From the NCBI GenBank assembly GCA_965224795.1, contig CBDDAE010000002.1, positions 1,054,001-1,118,000 of the forward strand: a stretch of 64,000 bases of DNA, read 5' to 3'. The DNA is from NVTR01 sp036480115 (lineage in GTDB: Bacteria; Pseudomonadota; Alphaproteobacteria; Rhodobacterales; Rhodobacteraceae). Positions 15,927 to 24,400 of this stretch are shown here, piece by piece (positions within the stretch are counted from its first letter, which is position 1; each line of letters begins with the position of its first letter). A program made the position numbers and the translations under genes. The notes under the pieces are model-generated. The model made no database searches and was not told the origin of the DNA. It worked only from the letters and a program-made list of their open reading frames with translations.

Positions 15927-16741
15927 CAAATAATGGCCCCTCGCACTTTGGCGGACACCCATTCGCTAACAATTACAGCCAGCAGGATCACCAACAGGAT
16001 CAGGCTAACTTGCGGCCAGGCAAGGGTGTTCAAAGACCCCTGCAACTGCAGCCCAATACCACCGGCGCCAACCAGACCAAGTACTGTAGATTCGCGAAGG
16101 TTAATGTCCCATCGGAAAACCGCGATGCCTGCAAATGCTGGCATAATTTGCGGCACGATGCCGTAGGCCATGACTTGCCAGCGACTGGCCCCTGTAGCGG
16201 TTATTGCTTCTACTTGCGTTTCATCAATTTCTTCAATCGCCTCGTAAAGCAATTTTGCGCAAAACCCGATTGATCGGATGGCGATGGCGATCAGTCCGGC
16301 AAAGATACCGGGGCCGATTATTTTCACCAGCAAAAGCGCCCAAATCAACGAATTAATTGACCGGGTAGACACGATGATCAGCAATGCGATAGGGCGCACA
16401 AACAGCATTGACGGCGTGGTGTTGCGCGCCGCCATGAATGCCACCGGCACCGCCATCATCAGTGCCAATACTGTACCAATGGTGGCAATGTTTAAGGTGT
16501 CCCATAGGGGCTCCCACAGCTTGTTCATATATGACCAACGGGGTGGCCACGCACGGCCGCCGATATCACTGGCGATACGTGGGGCGTCCCAGAAAAATGC
16601 CCATGTGGTCACTGCTGAAATTTGCGTCCAGCTCCACATGAAAATTGCTGTGCCAACCATCCAGATAGCCCAGGTTTTCATCTGGGTATTGCGGTCGCGC
16701 CGTTGCCAGGTTTTGACGCCGTCTTTTGTTGAAATAACCAC
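15926..16741 (-). CDS. phnE: Phosphonate-type ABC transporter permease (second PhnE)
   Basis: A 271-residue inner-membrane permease with the PhnE signature: EEIDETQVEAITATGASRWQVMAYGIVPQIMP, the coupling loop that contacts the ATPase, followed by FRWDINLRESTVLGLVGAGGIG. There are about six membrane spans. It shares one base with the first permease gene upstream and is coupled to the HAD gene downstream. The conserved pair of PhnE proteins suggests a heterodimeric channel. Confidence 0.92.
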   Translation of the reverse strand: MVISTKDGVKTWQRRDRNTQMKTWAIWMVGTAIFMWSWTQISAVTTWAFFWDAPRIASDIGGRAWPPRWSYMNKLWEPLWDTLNIATIGTVLALMMAVPVAFMAARNTTPSMLFVRPIALLIIVSTRSINSLIWALLLVKIIGPGIFAGLIAIAIRSIGFCAKLLYEAIEEIDETQVEAITATGASRWQVMAYGIVPQIMPAFAGIAVFRWDINLRESTVLGLVGAGGIGLQLQGSLNTLAWPQVSLILLVILLAVIVSEWVSAKVRGAII

Positions 16742-17553
16742 TACTGAACCCTCGCGCGGATAATGCCAGACAGATATTCCAGCGCCATTACAATACCTAT
16801 AATCACCAGCAGGATCGCGGCGGCTGTATCAAATTCGTAGCGGTCAAATGATGTGTTTAAAGTAGCGCCAATACCCCCGGCACCAACTATTCCCAACACA
16901 GCGCTTTCGCGAAAGTTGATATCAAGACGATAGATCGACAACCCGATCAGGCGCGGAATAACTTGGGGTTGGATACCGTAAACATACCGCTGTAACCAAG
17001 TAGCCCCGGTGGCGCGCACGGCTTCGGCCTGAACTTTGTCCATATCTTCAATTTCTTCGGCCAACAGTTTGGACAGGAAACCAATGGTGGCAAAACTAAG
17101 GGTCAGGAAACCCGCCAAAGGGCCAAAACCAAAGATCGCGACCAGCAGGATCGCCACGACAATTTCATTCAGCGCGCGAGACAATGCGACGATAGCACGA
17201 CACACCAGATAGACCGGCAGGATGGAAATGTTCCGCGCCGCGCCCAGGCCGATTGGGATGGATATGGCAATACCAACAACGGTTGACGCCAGCGCCATCA
17301 CTATACTTTCAATCATGCCATTTTTGATCTCACCGGCGCGCGAAAAAAAGTCCGGGTGCGTAAAGGCCAGAAAAAACTGCCAGCCGCGATCAAGGCCGCG
17401 GTACACCCGTGCCCAGTTTACGTCAAACGATCCAATGGCAAGTATCAGATAGATCAGTGAGCCAATGATCAGCGCCCATCTAAGGGCGGATGACGTGATA
17501 AAGGGCGGCTTTTTCCAGGGTTGGCCCAACCGACTGTCCAGCGCCGCGCTCAT
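16741..17553 (-). CDS. phnE: Phosphonate-type ABC transporter permease (first PhnE)
   Basis: A 270-residue permease homologous to its downstream neighbour. The coupling region is DKVQAEAVRATGATWLQRYVYGIQPQVIP, followed by YRLDINFRESAVLGIVGAGGIG. It overlaps the phnC-like gene by 4 bp and the second permease by one base, consistent with a single transcript and equal synthesis of the two permeases. Confidence 0.92.
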   Translation of the reverse strand: MSAALDSRLGQPWKKPPFITSSALRWALIIGSLIYLILAIGSFDVNWARVYRGLDRGWQFFLAFTHPDFFSRAGEIKNGMIESIVMALASTVVGIAISIPIGLGAARNISILPVYLVCRAIVALSRALNEIVVAILLVAIFGFGPLAGFLTLSFATIGFLSKLLAEEIEDMDKVQAEAVRATGATWLQRYVYGIQPQVIPRLIGLSIYRLDINFRESAVLGIVGAGGIGATLNTSFDRYEFDTAAAILLVIIGIVMALEYLSGIIRARVQ

Positions 17554-18341
17554 ACCGCTTGGTCCTCTTCCTCATCTTCAACCTTTTCGATGGTTTCGGA
17601 CCAGTCTTCTTCACCGTAAATTTGGGTCAGAACTTCTTCGGTCAATTCTTCGGGGGACCCGTCAAAAACCACCGCACCTTTTTCCAACCCGACAACACGC
17701 GACACAAACATCTGTGCCAGCGCTACGTCGTGAATGTTAACAATTGCCGCTAATTCGCGTTCCTGGCACAGCTCTACAATCAGGCGCATGATCTGGCGCG
17801 AAGTTTTAGGGTCCAGCGAAGCGGTTGGTTCATCCACCAGCAACACCGATGGATTCTGGATCAGGGCGCGGCAAATCCCGACCCGTTGGCGTTGCCCGCC
17901 TGACAATTCATCGGCCCGTTTGTCGGCCATTTCCACCAGGCCAACCCGGTCCAACAGTCGAAACGCTTCGTCCACATCAGATTGCGGAAATTTTCGCATT
18001 AGGCTGCGCCAAAACCCCACGTAACCCAATCGTCCCGACAGCACGTTTTCCATAACTGTCAGACGTTCCACTAACGCATATTCCTGAAAAATCATTCCCA
18101 TGCGACGGCGTTCGCGGCGCAAGCCGCCCAACCCGAGATTAGTAATATTTATGTCCTCAAGGAATACAGTTCCTGAAGTCGGTTCCACCAGTCGATTAAT
18201 GCAGCGGATCAACGTGGATTTTCCTGCCCCGGACGGACCGATCAGGGCAAGCACTTGTCCTTTTGGAATTTCTAGATCAACGGCGTTCAGTGCCTTGTCA
18301 CCGGTTTTATAGACCTTGGTTAGTTTGTCCAAACGCAGCAT
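17550..18341 (-). CDS. phnC: Phosphonate-type ABC transporter ATPase (PhnC)
   Basis: A 263-residue ABC ATPase: Walker A GPSGAGKST near residues 34-42, Q-loop MIFQEYALVERLTVMENVL, signature LSGGQRQRVGICRALIQNP, Walker B VLLVDEPTASLDP and the H-loop VNIHDVALA. The asparagine-histidine H-loop and Q-loop context are those of PhnC-type ATPases. The C-terminus is unusually acidic (EKVEDEEEDQAV). It is separated from phnD by a terminator-like hairpin, which may set the ATPase and permease levels below that of the binding protein. Confidence 0.93.
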   Translation of the reverse strand: MLRLDKLTKVYKTGDKALNAVDLEIPKGQVLALIGPSGAGKSTLIRCINRLVEPTSGTVFLEDINITNLGLGGLRRERRRMGMIFQEYALVERLTVMENVLSGRLGYVGFWRSLMRKFPQSDVDEAFRLLDRVGLVEMADKRADELSGGQRQRVGICRALIQNPSVLLVDEPTASLDPKTSRQIMRLIVELCQERELAAIVNIHDVALAQMFVSRVVGLEKGAVVFDGSPEELTEEVLTQIYGEEDWSETIEKVEDEEEDQAV

Positions 18342-18360
18342 TTTCGCCCCTCAAATGCGT

Positions 18361-18395
18361 AAAAAACGATGCGCCCCGCCATTGCAGGACGCACC
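18361..18395 (-). terminator. Intercistronic terminator/attenuator between phnD and phnC
   Basis: Reading the minus strand, a 7-bp stem (18387-18393 with 18370-18376, one wobble) is followed by CGTTTTTTAC. It lies just after phnD and before phnC in the same direction, where partial termination commonly gives an excess of binding protein. Confidence 0.6.
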
Positions 18396-18416
18396 ATATG
18401 TCAAGTCAGGATAGGA

Positions 18417-19394
18417 TTAGTTGCAAGAATAGCTTACGCCATTGGCGGTATCGATCTTGCGGATCACATCCCAATATTCCTTGTAATTCATTTCAAGGAA
18501 CTGGCCTTCGTTTGACTTTTCAAACTCTTCCTGAAGCGCGGTTCCGTCCCATTCAAAGCTAAAGAATGCGTCCTGGATTTGCGCCTGAAGTTCTGGCGTC
18601 AGATTGTAGACTGTCCCAAAACCTGTGGTTGGGAAAGTTTGTGATTTGTAGATTGAAATCACATCCTCTGCTTTCAATTCACCACGGCTGATCATCCGCG
18701 CCAAAACTGAGTTGGCAATAGAAGCCGCCTTATAGTCCTGGTTGGCGACACCCATGATTGAATTGTCGTGCTTGCCAGAAAACACCGGTTCAAAATCACG
18801 TTCCGGTATCATGTCATAGTCGCCTTTTAGAATGGCGCTTGGAGCTTTAAAGCCGGAATTTGACGTTGGCGACGTAAAGGCCAACTGGCCACCTTTAATG
18901 TCTTCAACACTTTCAACGCCCGAACCTGGATAGGTCAGGATTTCCATTTCATAACCGAAATGTCCGTCCAAAGATGCCATTATAGTGAACGGGCGAAAGC
19001 CAGCACAATTTACAGCCAATGGATTTGAACCGGTATTGAAACCCGCAATGTGCAGGCGACCCGAACGCATAGCTTCGATCTGTGCAGCGTTGGATTGAAC
19101 CGGAAAGAACTGAACTTTTTTGCCAGTTTTTTCAGCCAGGTGATCCATGAATTCCGCCCAGACCGAAACATAAACTGCCGGATCTTCAACCGGTGTGTAG
19201 GTGAAAATCAGCGTATCCGGGTCAACCAAATCGCTGGCGTCTGTCGGAATATCAGCAATCAGATCGCCATCCACATCACAGAAGCGTTCGTCCAGTGTTC
19301 CGCGCTCACAGTGACCGGCGGCAGATGCTGCCCCGACCATGGCGAACCCGGCAATAAATGCCGCAATAGACACGGCTTTCGAAAGTATCTTCAT
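18417..19394 (-). CDS. phnD: Phosphonate/phosphite-type ABC transporter substrate-binding protein
   Basis: A 325-residue periplasmic protein with a signal peptide ending near GAASAAG. PhnD-family blocks are FTYTPVEDPAVYVSVWAEF, GRLHIAGFNTGSNPLAVNCAG, AFTSPTSNSGFKAPSAIL, SGKHDNSIMGVANQDYKAASIAN and FPTTGFGTVYNL. It has an extra acidic, cysteine-containing stretch of about 35 residues (CERGTLDERFCDVDGD) between the signal and the first strand, and ends in SYSCN. The ATG at 19394 follows GGGAGG. Several ligand-pocket residues differ from the 2-aminoethylphosphonate protein of enteric bacteria as far as I can judge, so the ligand should be left open. Confidence 0.88.
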   Translation of the reverse strand: MKILSKAVSIAAFIAGFAMVGAASAAGHCERGTLDERFCDVDGDLIADIPTDASDLVDPDTLIFTYTPVEDPAVYVSVWAEFMDHLAEKTGKKVQFFPVQSNAAQIEAMRSGRLHIAGFNTGSNPLAVNCAGFRPFTIMASLDGHFGYEMEILTYPGSGVESVEDIKGGQLAFTSPTSNSGFKAPSAILKGDYDMIPERDFEPVFSGKHDNSIMGVANQDYKAASIANSVLARMISRGELKAEDVISIYKSQTFPTTGFGTVYNLTPELQAQIQDAFFSFEWDGTALQEEFEKSNEGQFLEMNYKEYWDVIRKIDTANGVSYSCN

Positions 19395-19507
19395 TTCATC
19401 CTCCCAAATGTTTGATCTAACAAACCTATCGACAAACACATGAGTAGCAAGCCTTTTTTAACTGTTTTATTGGGGGATTGATCTGCAGGGGTCGTTTAAT
19501 AATACTA

Positions 19508-19535
19508 TTGAAATTTTTATATAGTTGGCTAGTAC
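19508..19535 (+). promoter_or_regulatory. Possible promoter for the DUF47-PiT pair
   Basis: TTGAAA at 19508-19513 and TAGTAC at 19530-19535 are 16 bp apart, 45 bp before the first start codon. The whole 185-bp divergent region between phnD and this pair is A/T-rich. I could not identify a convincing PhoB box by eye. Confidence 0.3.
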
Positions 19536-19579
19536 TGCGCTGTTAGCTGAAAAAAATATTAATAAAAAAGGCTCAACTC

Positions 19580-20236
19580 TTGAAAACCGACTTGAATTTA
19601 TTTCGCCGCACCCGACAACTTGAAACCCAGATTGATGGTTTTTTTGACAAGCTTTCGGAGTCCTCCGTTGTTTACCGCCTGGCTGTCCGGCTTTATTTGC
19701 GCGAGGGCCCATGTGAAGAATTTCAGGGTCGTTTAGATCGGGTGAATGAACTTGAATCCGAAGCGGATATATTGCGCCGCGACATAGAGCGGCAACTTTA
19801 TTCAAACACGCTTATTCCGGATTCCCGGGGGGATGTTTTGGGGCTGATTGAAACCGTTGACCAGTTGATGTCAGAATTTGAAGGCTCGCTTTGGGCATTT
19901 TCAATTGAAACGCCGGAAATTCCCGAGGATTTCATCAACGGGTTTCGCAAGCTTACCAATATGGTCATTCGTGCTGTTGACGAACTGGCGCTAAGTGGGC
20001 GGGCATTTTTTCGCAGTCCGCACGATGTTCCAGCCTACAATCATAAGGTCGTGCTTTATGAAAAAGAAGCTGATGTAATCAGCACAAATCTAAAACGGGC
20101 GATTTTCGGGTCGGATCTTGATCTGCCCCGCAAGATGCATTTGCGGCAGTTCGTTGAGCAGATCGATAATATTGCAGACGTGGCCGAGGACGTGGCGGAT
20201 CGGTTGGCAATCTACGCGATTAAGCGGCTCGTTTAG
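19580..20236 (+). CDS. DUF47-family PhoU-like protein
   Basis: A 218-residue helical protein of the DUF47/TIGR00153 family, which resembles PhoU and is usually the regulatory partner of PiT carriers. Visible blocks are LESEADILRRDIERQLYSN near residues 57-75, LIETVDQLMSEFEGSLW and YEKEADVISTNLKRAIF in the second half, the pair of E-AD motifs expected of PhoU metal-binding sites. The start is TTG with AAAAGG upstream. It ends 5 bp before the PiT gene. Confidence 0.88.
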   Translation: MKTDLNLFRRTRQLETQIDGFFDKLSESSVVYRLAVRLYLREGPCEEFQGRLDRVNELESEADILRRDIERQLYSNTLIPDSRGDVLGLIETVDQLMSEFEGSLWAFSIETPEIPEDFINGFRKLTNMVIRAVDELALSGRAFFRSPHDVPAYNHKVVLYEKEADVISTNLKRAIFGSDLDLPRKMHLRQFVEQIDNIADVAEDVADRLAIYAIKRLV

Positions 20237-20241
20237 GGCAC

Positions 20242-21288
20242 ATGGATCCCCTTATACTGATATTTCTGACCAGCGGGCTATTTCTGGGTTGGGCGCTTGG
20301 TGCCAATGATGCCGCCAATGTGTTTGGAACCGCCGTTGGTACCAAGATGGTTAGCTGGCGCACTGCCGCTATCATTTGTTCGGTATTCGTCATTTTGGGC
20401 GCTTTAATTTCCGGTGGTGGAACGACACACACCCTGGGCAAGCTCGGGGCTATTTCTGCGTTGCCTGGCGCATTTATGACTGCGCTTTCGGCCGGTGTTG
20501 CGGTTTATTCAATGACCAAGTCTGGCCTGCCGGTGTCGACATCACAGGCAATCGTCGGCGCAATCATTGGTTGGAATTTATTTTCCGGCAATGCCACGGA
20601 CATATCAACACTGACCAAGATACTTAGCACGTGGATCATTTGCCCACTGCTATCAGCATTTATCGCTGTGGTTCTATTCAAGACACTAAAGTTCTTCAGC
20701 CGCAGGGTAAGCCTGCATTTGATTGTTGCGGATGCCTATACCCGCGTAGCTCTGGTTCTGGCTGGGGCGCTTGGTGCATATTCTCTGGGCGCCAATAATA
20801 TTGCTAATGTGGTTGGCGTGTTTATACCTGCGCAACCACTTCCGCCGCTTTTGATCGGAAACTTTGTGTTTTCATCGACTCAGCAGTTGTTCTTACTAGG
20901 CGGGTTGGCCATTGCACTTGGGGTATTCACTTATTCAAAACGAGTGATGCTGACGGTGGGAAACAACCTTGGCAGGTTGTCTTCAACAGCGGCTTTGATC
21001 GCCGTTATTTCCCATTCGATTGTTTTGTTTATGTTTGCCTCTCGCGGGTTAGAGGCATGGTTGGCCGGAAACGGTTTGCCGACTATTCCGCTGGTTCCTG
21101 TGTCCAGTTCACAAGCTGTTGTCGGGGCGGTTGTGGGAATATCAATGCTACAAGGCGCTGCCGGAATACGCTGGACCGTGCTTGGAAAAATAGTCGCCGG
21201 GTGGATCGTTACGCCCATCGCCGCTGGGATAATTTGTTTTGTTGGGTTGTTCTTTTTGCAAAACGTCTTTGGATTGGATGTCGTCTAA
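20242..21288 (+). CDS. pit: PiT-family inorganic phosphate transporter
   Basis: A 348-residue membrane protein with the duplicated PiT signature: GANDAANVFGTAVGTK near residue 22 and GANNIANVVGVF near residue 183, plus two copies of the serine-glutamine motif (PVSTSQAIVGAIIG and PVSSSQAVVGAVVG). About ten membrane spans. PiT carriers are proton- or sodium-coupled low-affinity phosphate importers. Its pairing with DUF47 and position next to a phosphonate-type importer make this region a phosphorus-acquisition block. Confidence 0.94.
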   Translation: MDPLILIFLTSGLFLGWALGANDAANVFGTAVGTKMVSWRTAAIICSVFVILGALISGGGTTHTLGKLGAISALPGAFMTALSAGVAVYSMTKSGLPVSTSQAIVGAIIGWNLFSGNATDISTLTKILSTWIICPLLSAFIAVVLFKTLKFFSRRVSLHLIVADAYTRVALVLAGALGAYSLGANNIANVVGVFIPAQPLPPLLIGNFVFSSTQQLFLLGGLAIALGVFTYSKRVMLTVGNNLGRLSSTAALIAVISHSIVLFMFASRGLEAWLAGNGLPTIPLVPVSSSQAVVGAVVGISMLQGAAGIRWTVLGKIVAGWIVTPIAAGIICFVGLFFLQNVFGLDVV

Positions 21289-21328
21289 CAGATTATCCGG
21301 TATTTGAACGCCACTAAACTATCCAGCC

Positions 21329-22438
21329 TCACAAGCTCGCATCAAGTGCCACGATCACCGCATCGCCCATTTGACTGGTCGACGCCGGGGTACCGTCCCC
21401 ACTTTGCATCAAGTCCGCAGTGCGTATCCCATCGGCCAACACCCGTTCAACCGCCTGTTCCAGGCGTGTCGCTTCATCGCCTTGATCAAACGAATAACGC
21501 AGCGCCATCGCAAAGCTAAGAATACAGGCAGAGGGGTTGGCTTTGCCCTGCCCGGTTATATCCGGGGCCGATCCATGGACCGGTTCATACATCGCCTTGG
21601 GTCGACCGTTTTCCATCGGCGCACCTAGGGACGCAGAAGGCAGCATCCCCAGTGATCCGGTAAGCATCGCCGCTACATCCGACAACATGTCGCCAAACAG
21701 GTTATCAGTGACAATCACATCAAATTGCTTGGGCGCACGCACCAGCTGCATGCCGCCGTTATCTGCATACATATGGGTCAGTTCCACATCGGGATATTCG
21801 TTTTCATGCACCCAGGTCACTTCTTCGCGCCACAGGATACCGCTTTCCATCACGTTGGCTTTTTCCATCGAACACAGTCGGTTGGATCGCTTTTGCGCTA
21901 AATCAAAGGCCGCCCGAGCAACGCGGCGAATTTCATTGGTAGTGTAGCGCTGCGTATTGACCCCAACACGCCCGCCTTCGTTATCGTCCTGAATACCCCG
22001 TGGTTCGCCAAAATAGACGCCGCTGGTCAGTTCGCGCACGATCATAATATCCAACCCTGCCACGATATCGCGTTTGAGGGATGAAAAATCTGCCAGAGCG
22101 TCAAAACACTGAGCCGGGCGCAGGTTGGCGAACAGGTCCATTTCTTTGCGTAACCGCAGCAACCCGCGCTCAGGTTTCACCGAAAAATCCAGGTCATCGT
22201 ATTTTGGCCCGCCAACAGCACCCAACAACACGGCATCAACCGATTGCGCACGGGCCATGGTTTCGTCGGTTAAGGGTGTACCATGGGCATCGTAAGCCGC
22301 ACCGCCAACCAGATCTTCCGAAACATTGAATTTCAGCCCTCGCTTGTCACCATACCAGTCGATAATTTTGACAACTTCGACCATGACTTCGGCGCCGATA
22401 CCGTCGCCGGCAAGGATCAGCAGGGATGGGGTGCTCAT
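21329..22438 (-). CDS. leuB: 3-isopropylmalate dehydrogenase
   Basis: A 369-residue leucine-biosynthesis enzyme that oxidises and decarboxylates 3-isopropylmalate using NAD. Motifs include ILAGDGIGAEVM, VLLGAVGGPKYDDL, RLRKEMDLFANLRPAQ, RELTSGVYFGEPRG and TDNLFGDMLSDVAAMLTGSLGMLPSASLG, with the metal-binding aspartates in the last block. AAGGAA precedes the ATG. It lies downstream of leuC-leuD on the same strand but is separated from them by four genes, two of them a LysR/oxidoreductase pair not usually found there. Its own promoter probably lies within or after the LysR gene. Confidence 0.96.
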   Translation of the reverse strand: MSTPSLLILAGDGIGAEVMVEVVKIIDWYGDKRGLKFNVSEDLVGGAAYDAHGTPLTDETMARAQSVDAVLLGAVGGPKYDDLDFSVKPERGLLRLRKEMDLFANLRPAQCFDALADFSSLKRDIVAGLDIMIVRELTSGVYFGEPRGIQDDNEGGRVGVNTQRYTTNEIRRVARAAFDLAQKRSNRLCSMEKANVMESGILWREEVTWVHENEYPDVELTHMYADNGGMQLVRAPKQFDVIVTDNLFGDMLSDVAAMLTGSLGMLPSASLGAPMENGRPKAMYEPVHGSAPDITGQGKANPSACILSFAMALRYSFDQGDEATRLEQAVERVLADGIRTADLMQSGDGTPASTSQMGDAVIVALDASL

Positions 22439-22495
22439 GGGAATTCCTTTGTGGGGTATTAGGTTGCCTTCGGGTACTCTGCGGTTGTTGCAGGG

Positions 22496-23395
22496 TCAAG
22501 CATTTGGCAGGTTGGCCAACGCCTGGGCAAGTATATCCCATACTTTTCGTATCCGAGCGTTTGAGCGCAGCGCCTCGGGAGCGGTTAGCCAAATTGGCAA
22601 GGTATCCAATTCTATTCCTGGAAGGATTCTCTCTACCAGCGGCTCGGCATCACCGATTATTTTTTGGGTAGCACCGATGCCACACCCTGCCTTAACCAAA
22701 TGCCAGTATGCTGCCTGATCATCACAACGCACCGGAAAAAAATCCCGATCAACATCCTGACCAACGGCCGTCATTGATCTGATTATTAAGTCATTGCGAT
22801 CAAATCCAACAAAATCCAACGCCAATGCGTCTTCCATTGTCGTTGGTTTCCCAACCCGTTCAAGATATGTTCGTGATACGTAAAGTCCGATTTCCTGATC
22901 CGCAACATGGCTGGTGATGACATCCAACTGGGTCGGGCGGTACATGCGGATCGCTATATCTGCTTCTCGAAATATCAAGTTTTCCGTGGTGTCAGAGGGC
23001 ACCAATTCTATATCTATTTCAGGTAACTGAGTCCGTATTTGAGCGATAACCGGGGGAAGTATGAAATGCGAGAAAACAACGCTGGCGGTGATCCTGACAG
23101 TGCCGCGCAGATCAACGGCTTGTCCCTCGGCCGCAAGGCATAGCCCGGCAGCAGCCCGTTCCATTTCTTGAGCATGATTGAGAATTTCAAGGCCCACATG
23201 CGTAAGTGCTAACCCCCGTGGAACCCGGTGAAACAGTTCTACTCCTAAAGCTAATTCTATGGATTTGATGTGCCTGCCCATGGTCGGCTGGCTTTGCCCA
23301 AGCCTGCGACCTGCCGCTGAAAGAGAGCCCTCTTCCGCAACTGTGCAAAACGCTTGAATAAGCGCCCAATCCAGTGATCTCAATTCAATATTCAT
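22496..23395 (-). CDS. LysR-family transcriptional regulator
   Basis: A 299-residue LysR protein: N-terminal winged helix (LDWALIQAFCTVAEEGSLSAAGRRLGQSQPTMGRHIKSIE, residues 8-47 approximately) and a C-terminal effector domain containing DLRGTVRITAS and EADIAIRMYRPTQ. It is divergent from the NAD(P)-dependent oxidoreductase gene at 23492, the usual arrangement for a LysR regulator and its target. A perfect inverted repeat overlaps its start codon, suggesting self-repression. Confidence 0.92.
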   Translation of the reverse strand: MNIELRSLDWALIQAFCTVAEEGSLSAAGRRLGQSQPTMGRHIKSIELALGVELFHRVPRGLALTHVGLEILNHAQEMERAAAGLCLAAEGQAVDLRGTVRITASVVFSHFILPPVIAQIRTQLPEIDIELVPSDTTENLIFREADIAIRMYRPTQLDVITSHVADQEIGLYVSRTYLERVGKPTTMEDALALDFVGFDRNDLIIRSMTAVGQDVDRDFFPVRCDDQAAYWHLVKAGCGIGATQKIIGDAEPLVERILPGIELDTLPIWLTAPEALRSNARIRKVWDILAQALANLPNA

Positions 23396-23407
23396 TCATT
23401 ATTGAAT
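23383..23407. promoter_or_regulatory. Inverted repeat at the LysR start, candidate operator
   Basis: ATTCAATA (23383-23390) and TATTGAAT (23400-23407) are perfect complements separated by 9 bp. The regulator's ATG lies inside the spacer. A second small repeat TTCAT-CA-ATGAA lies further towards the oxidoreductase gene. The arrangement fits a LysR autoregulatory site. Confidence 0.5.
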
Positions 23408-23491
23408 ATCACATGTGCAATCTTGGTCAATTCCTATTCATCAATGAAGTGTTAATTATGGCTTCAGCGGTTAGAAACATAAGGAAACCCC

Positions 23492-24400
23492 ATGTCGAAA
23501 TCAGTTCTTATCCTCGGTGCCTCTGGCAATATCGGACGTTACAGTGCGCAGGCCTTTGAAAGTGCCGGTTGGCGGGTCAAGCTATACGACCGGAGCAAAA
23601 ACAATATGGTAGCCGCGGCAGATGGCGTTGATGTCATTGTCAACGGGATGAGTCCCCCAAATTACCACAATTGGGCCAAGCTGGTTCCAGAAATAACGGC
23701 GCAGGTTATCGCCGCCGCCAAGGTGTCTGGTGCAACTGTTATCATCCCCGGCAATGTCTATAATTTTGGACCAACACCGGGTGTCTGGAACGAAAACACG
23801 CCACAAAATGCCACAACCCGCAAAGGCCGAATTCGGGTTGAAATGGAGCAGGCCTATCGTAACGCTGGAATTCAGACGGTGATATTGAGGGCTGGAAATT
23901 TTATCACCCCGGATGGAAAAAGTGATGTTCTGGGGATGGTCTATTTGCGTGCTATTGGCAAAAGCCGGATCACTCTTCCTGGCAGAGCCAACGTGATGCA
24001 AGCGTTCTGTTATGTCCCAGACTGGGCGCGCGCCGTCGTTGCATTGGCAGAAATGCGCGACCAATTGAATGATTTCGAAGACATTCCATTTCCTGGCCAT
24101 TCATTTACCACGAACGATTTGCGCAAAGAGCTGGAGAACGCGCTGAACGTCAAGATCAAGCTGGTTGGCTTCCCATGGTTGGTGATGAAACTTGCCGCCC
24201 CATTCTGGGAGCTTGCCCGGGAATTGAATGAAATGCGTTACCTTTGGGACACCAACCATCAGCTTGACGGGGTAAAATTTGCTCGGCTGCTGCCAAATTT
24301 TCAGCCTACTGATATGCGCACGGTGATGACTGTTGGGTTACCGTCCGATATCTACCCAAACCAGTCCATGCCAGGAAACGCTGCTGCCTCTTTCCTTTAA
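23492..24400 (+). CDS. NAD(P)-binding SDR/epimerase-like oxidoreductase
   Basis: A 302-residue Rossmann-fold protein with the nucleotide motif GASGNIGRYSAQAFESAG at residues 9-26. VIVNGMSPPNYHNW and VIIPGNVYNFGP resemble extended SDR or NmrA-like sugar-epimerase relatives; the YxxxK motif is not clearly kept (KGRIRVEMEQAYR). AAGGAAACCCC precedes the ATG. Its last 63 bp overlap the 3' end of the nuclease gene on the other strand. It is probably controlled by the divergent LysR protein. Substrate unknown. Confidence 0.87.
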   Translation: MSKSVLILGASGNIGRYSAQAFESAGWRVKLYDRSKNNMVAAADGVDVIVNGMSPPNYHNWAKLVPEITAQVIAAAKVSGATVIIPGNVYNFGPTPGVWNENTPQNATTRKGRIRVEMEQAYRNAGIQTVILRAGNFITPDGKSDVLGMVYLRAIGKSRITLPGRANVMQAFCYVPDWARAVVALAEMRDQLNDFEDIPFPGHSFTTNDLRKELENALNVKIKLVGFPWLVMKLAAPFWELARELNEMRYLWDTNHQLDGVKFARLLPNFQPTDMRTVMTVGLPSDIYPNQSMPGNAAASFL

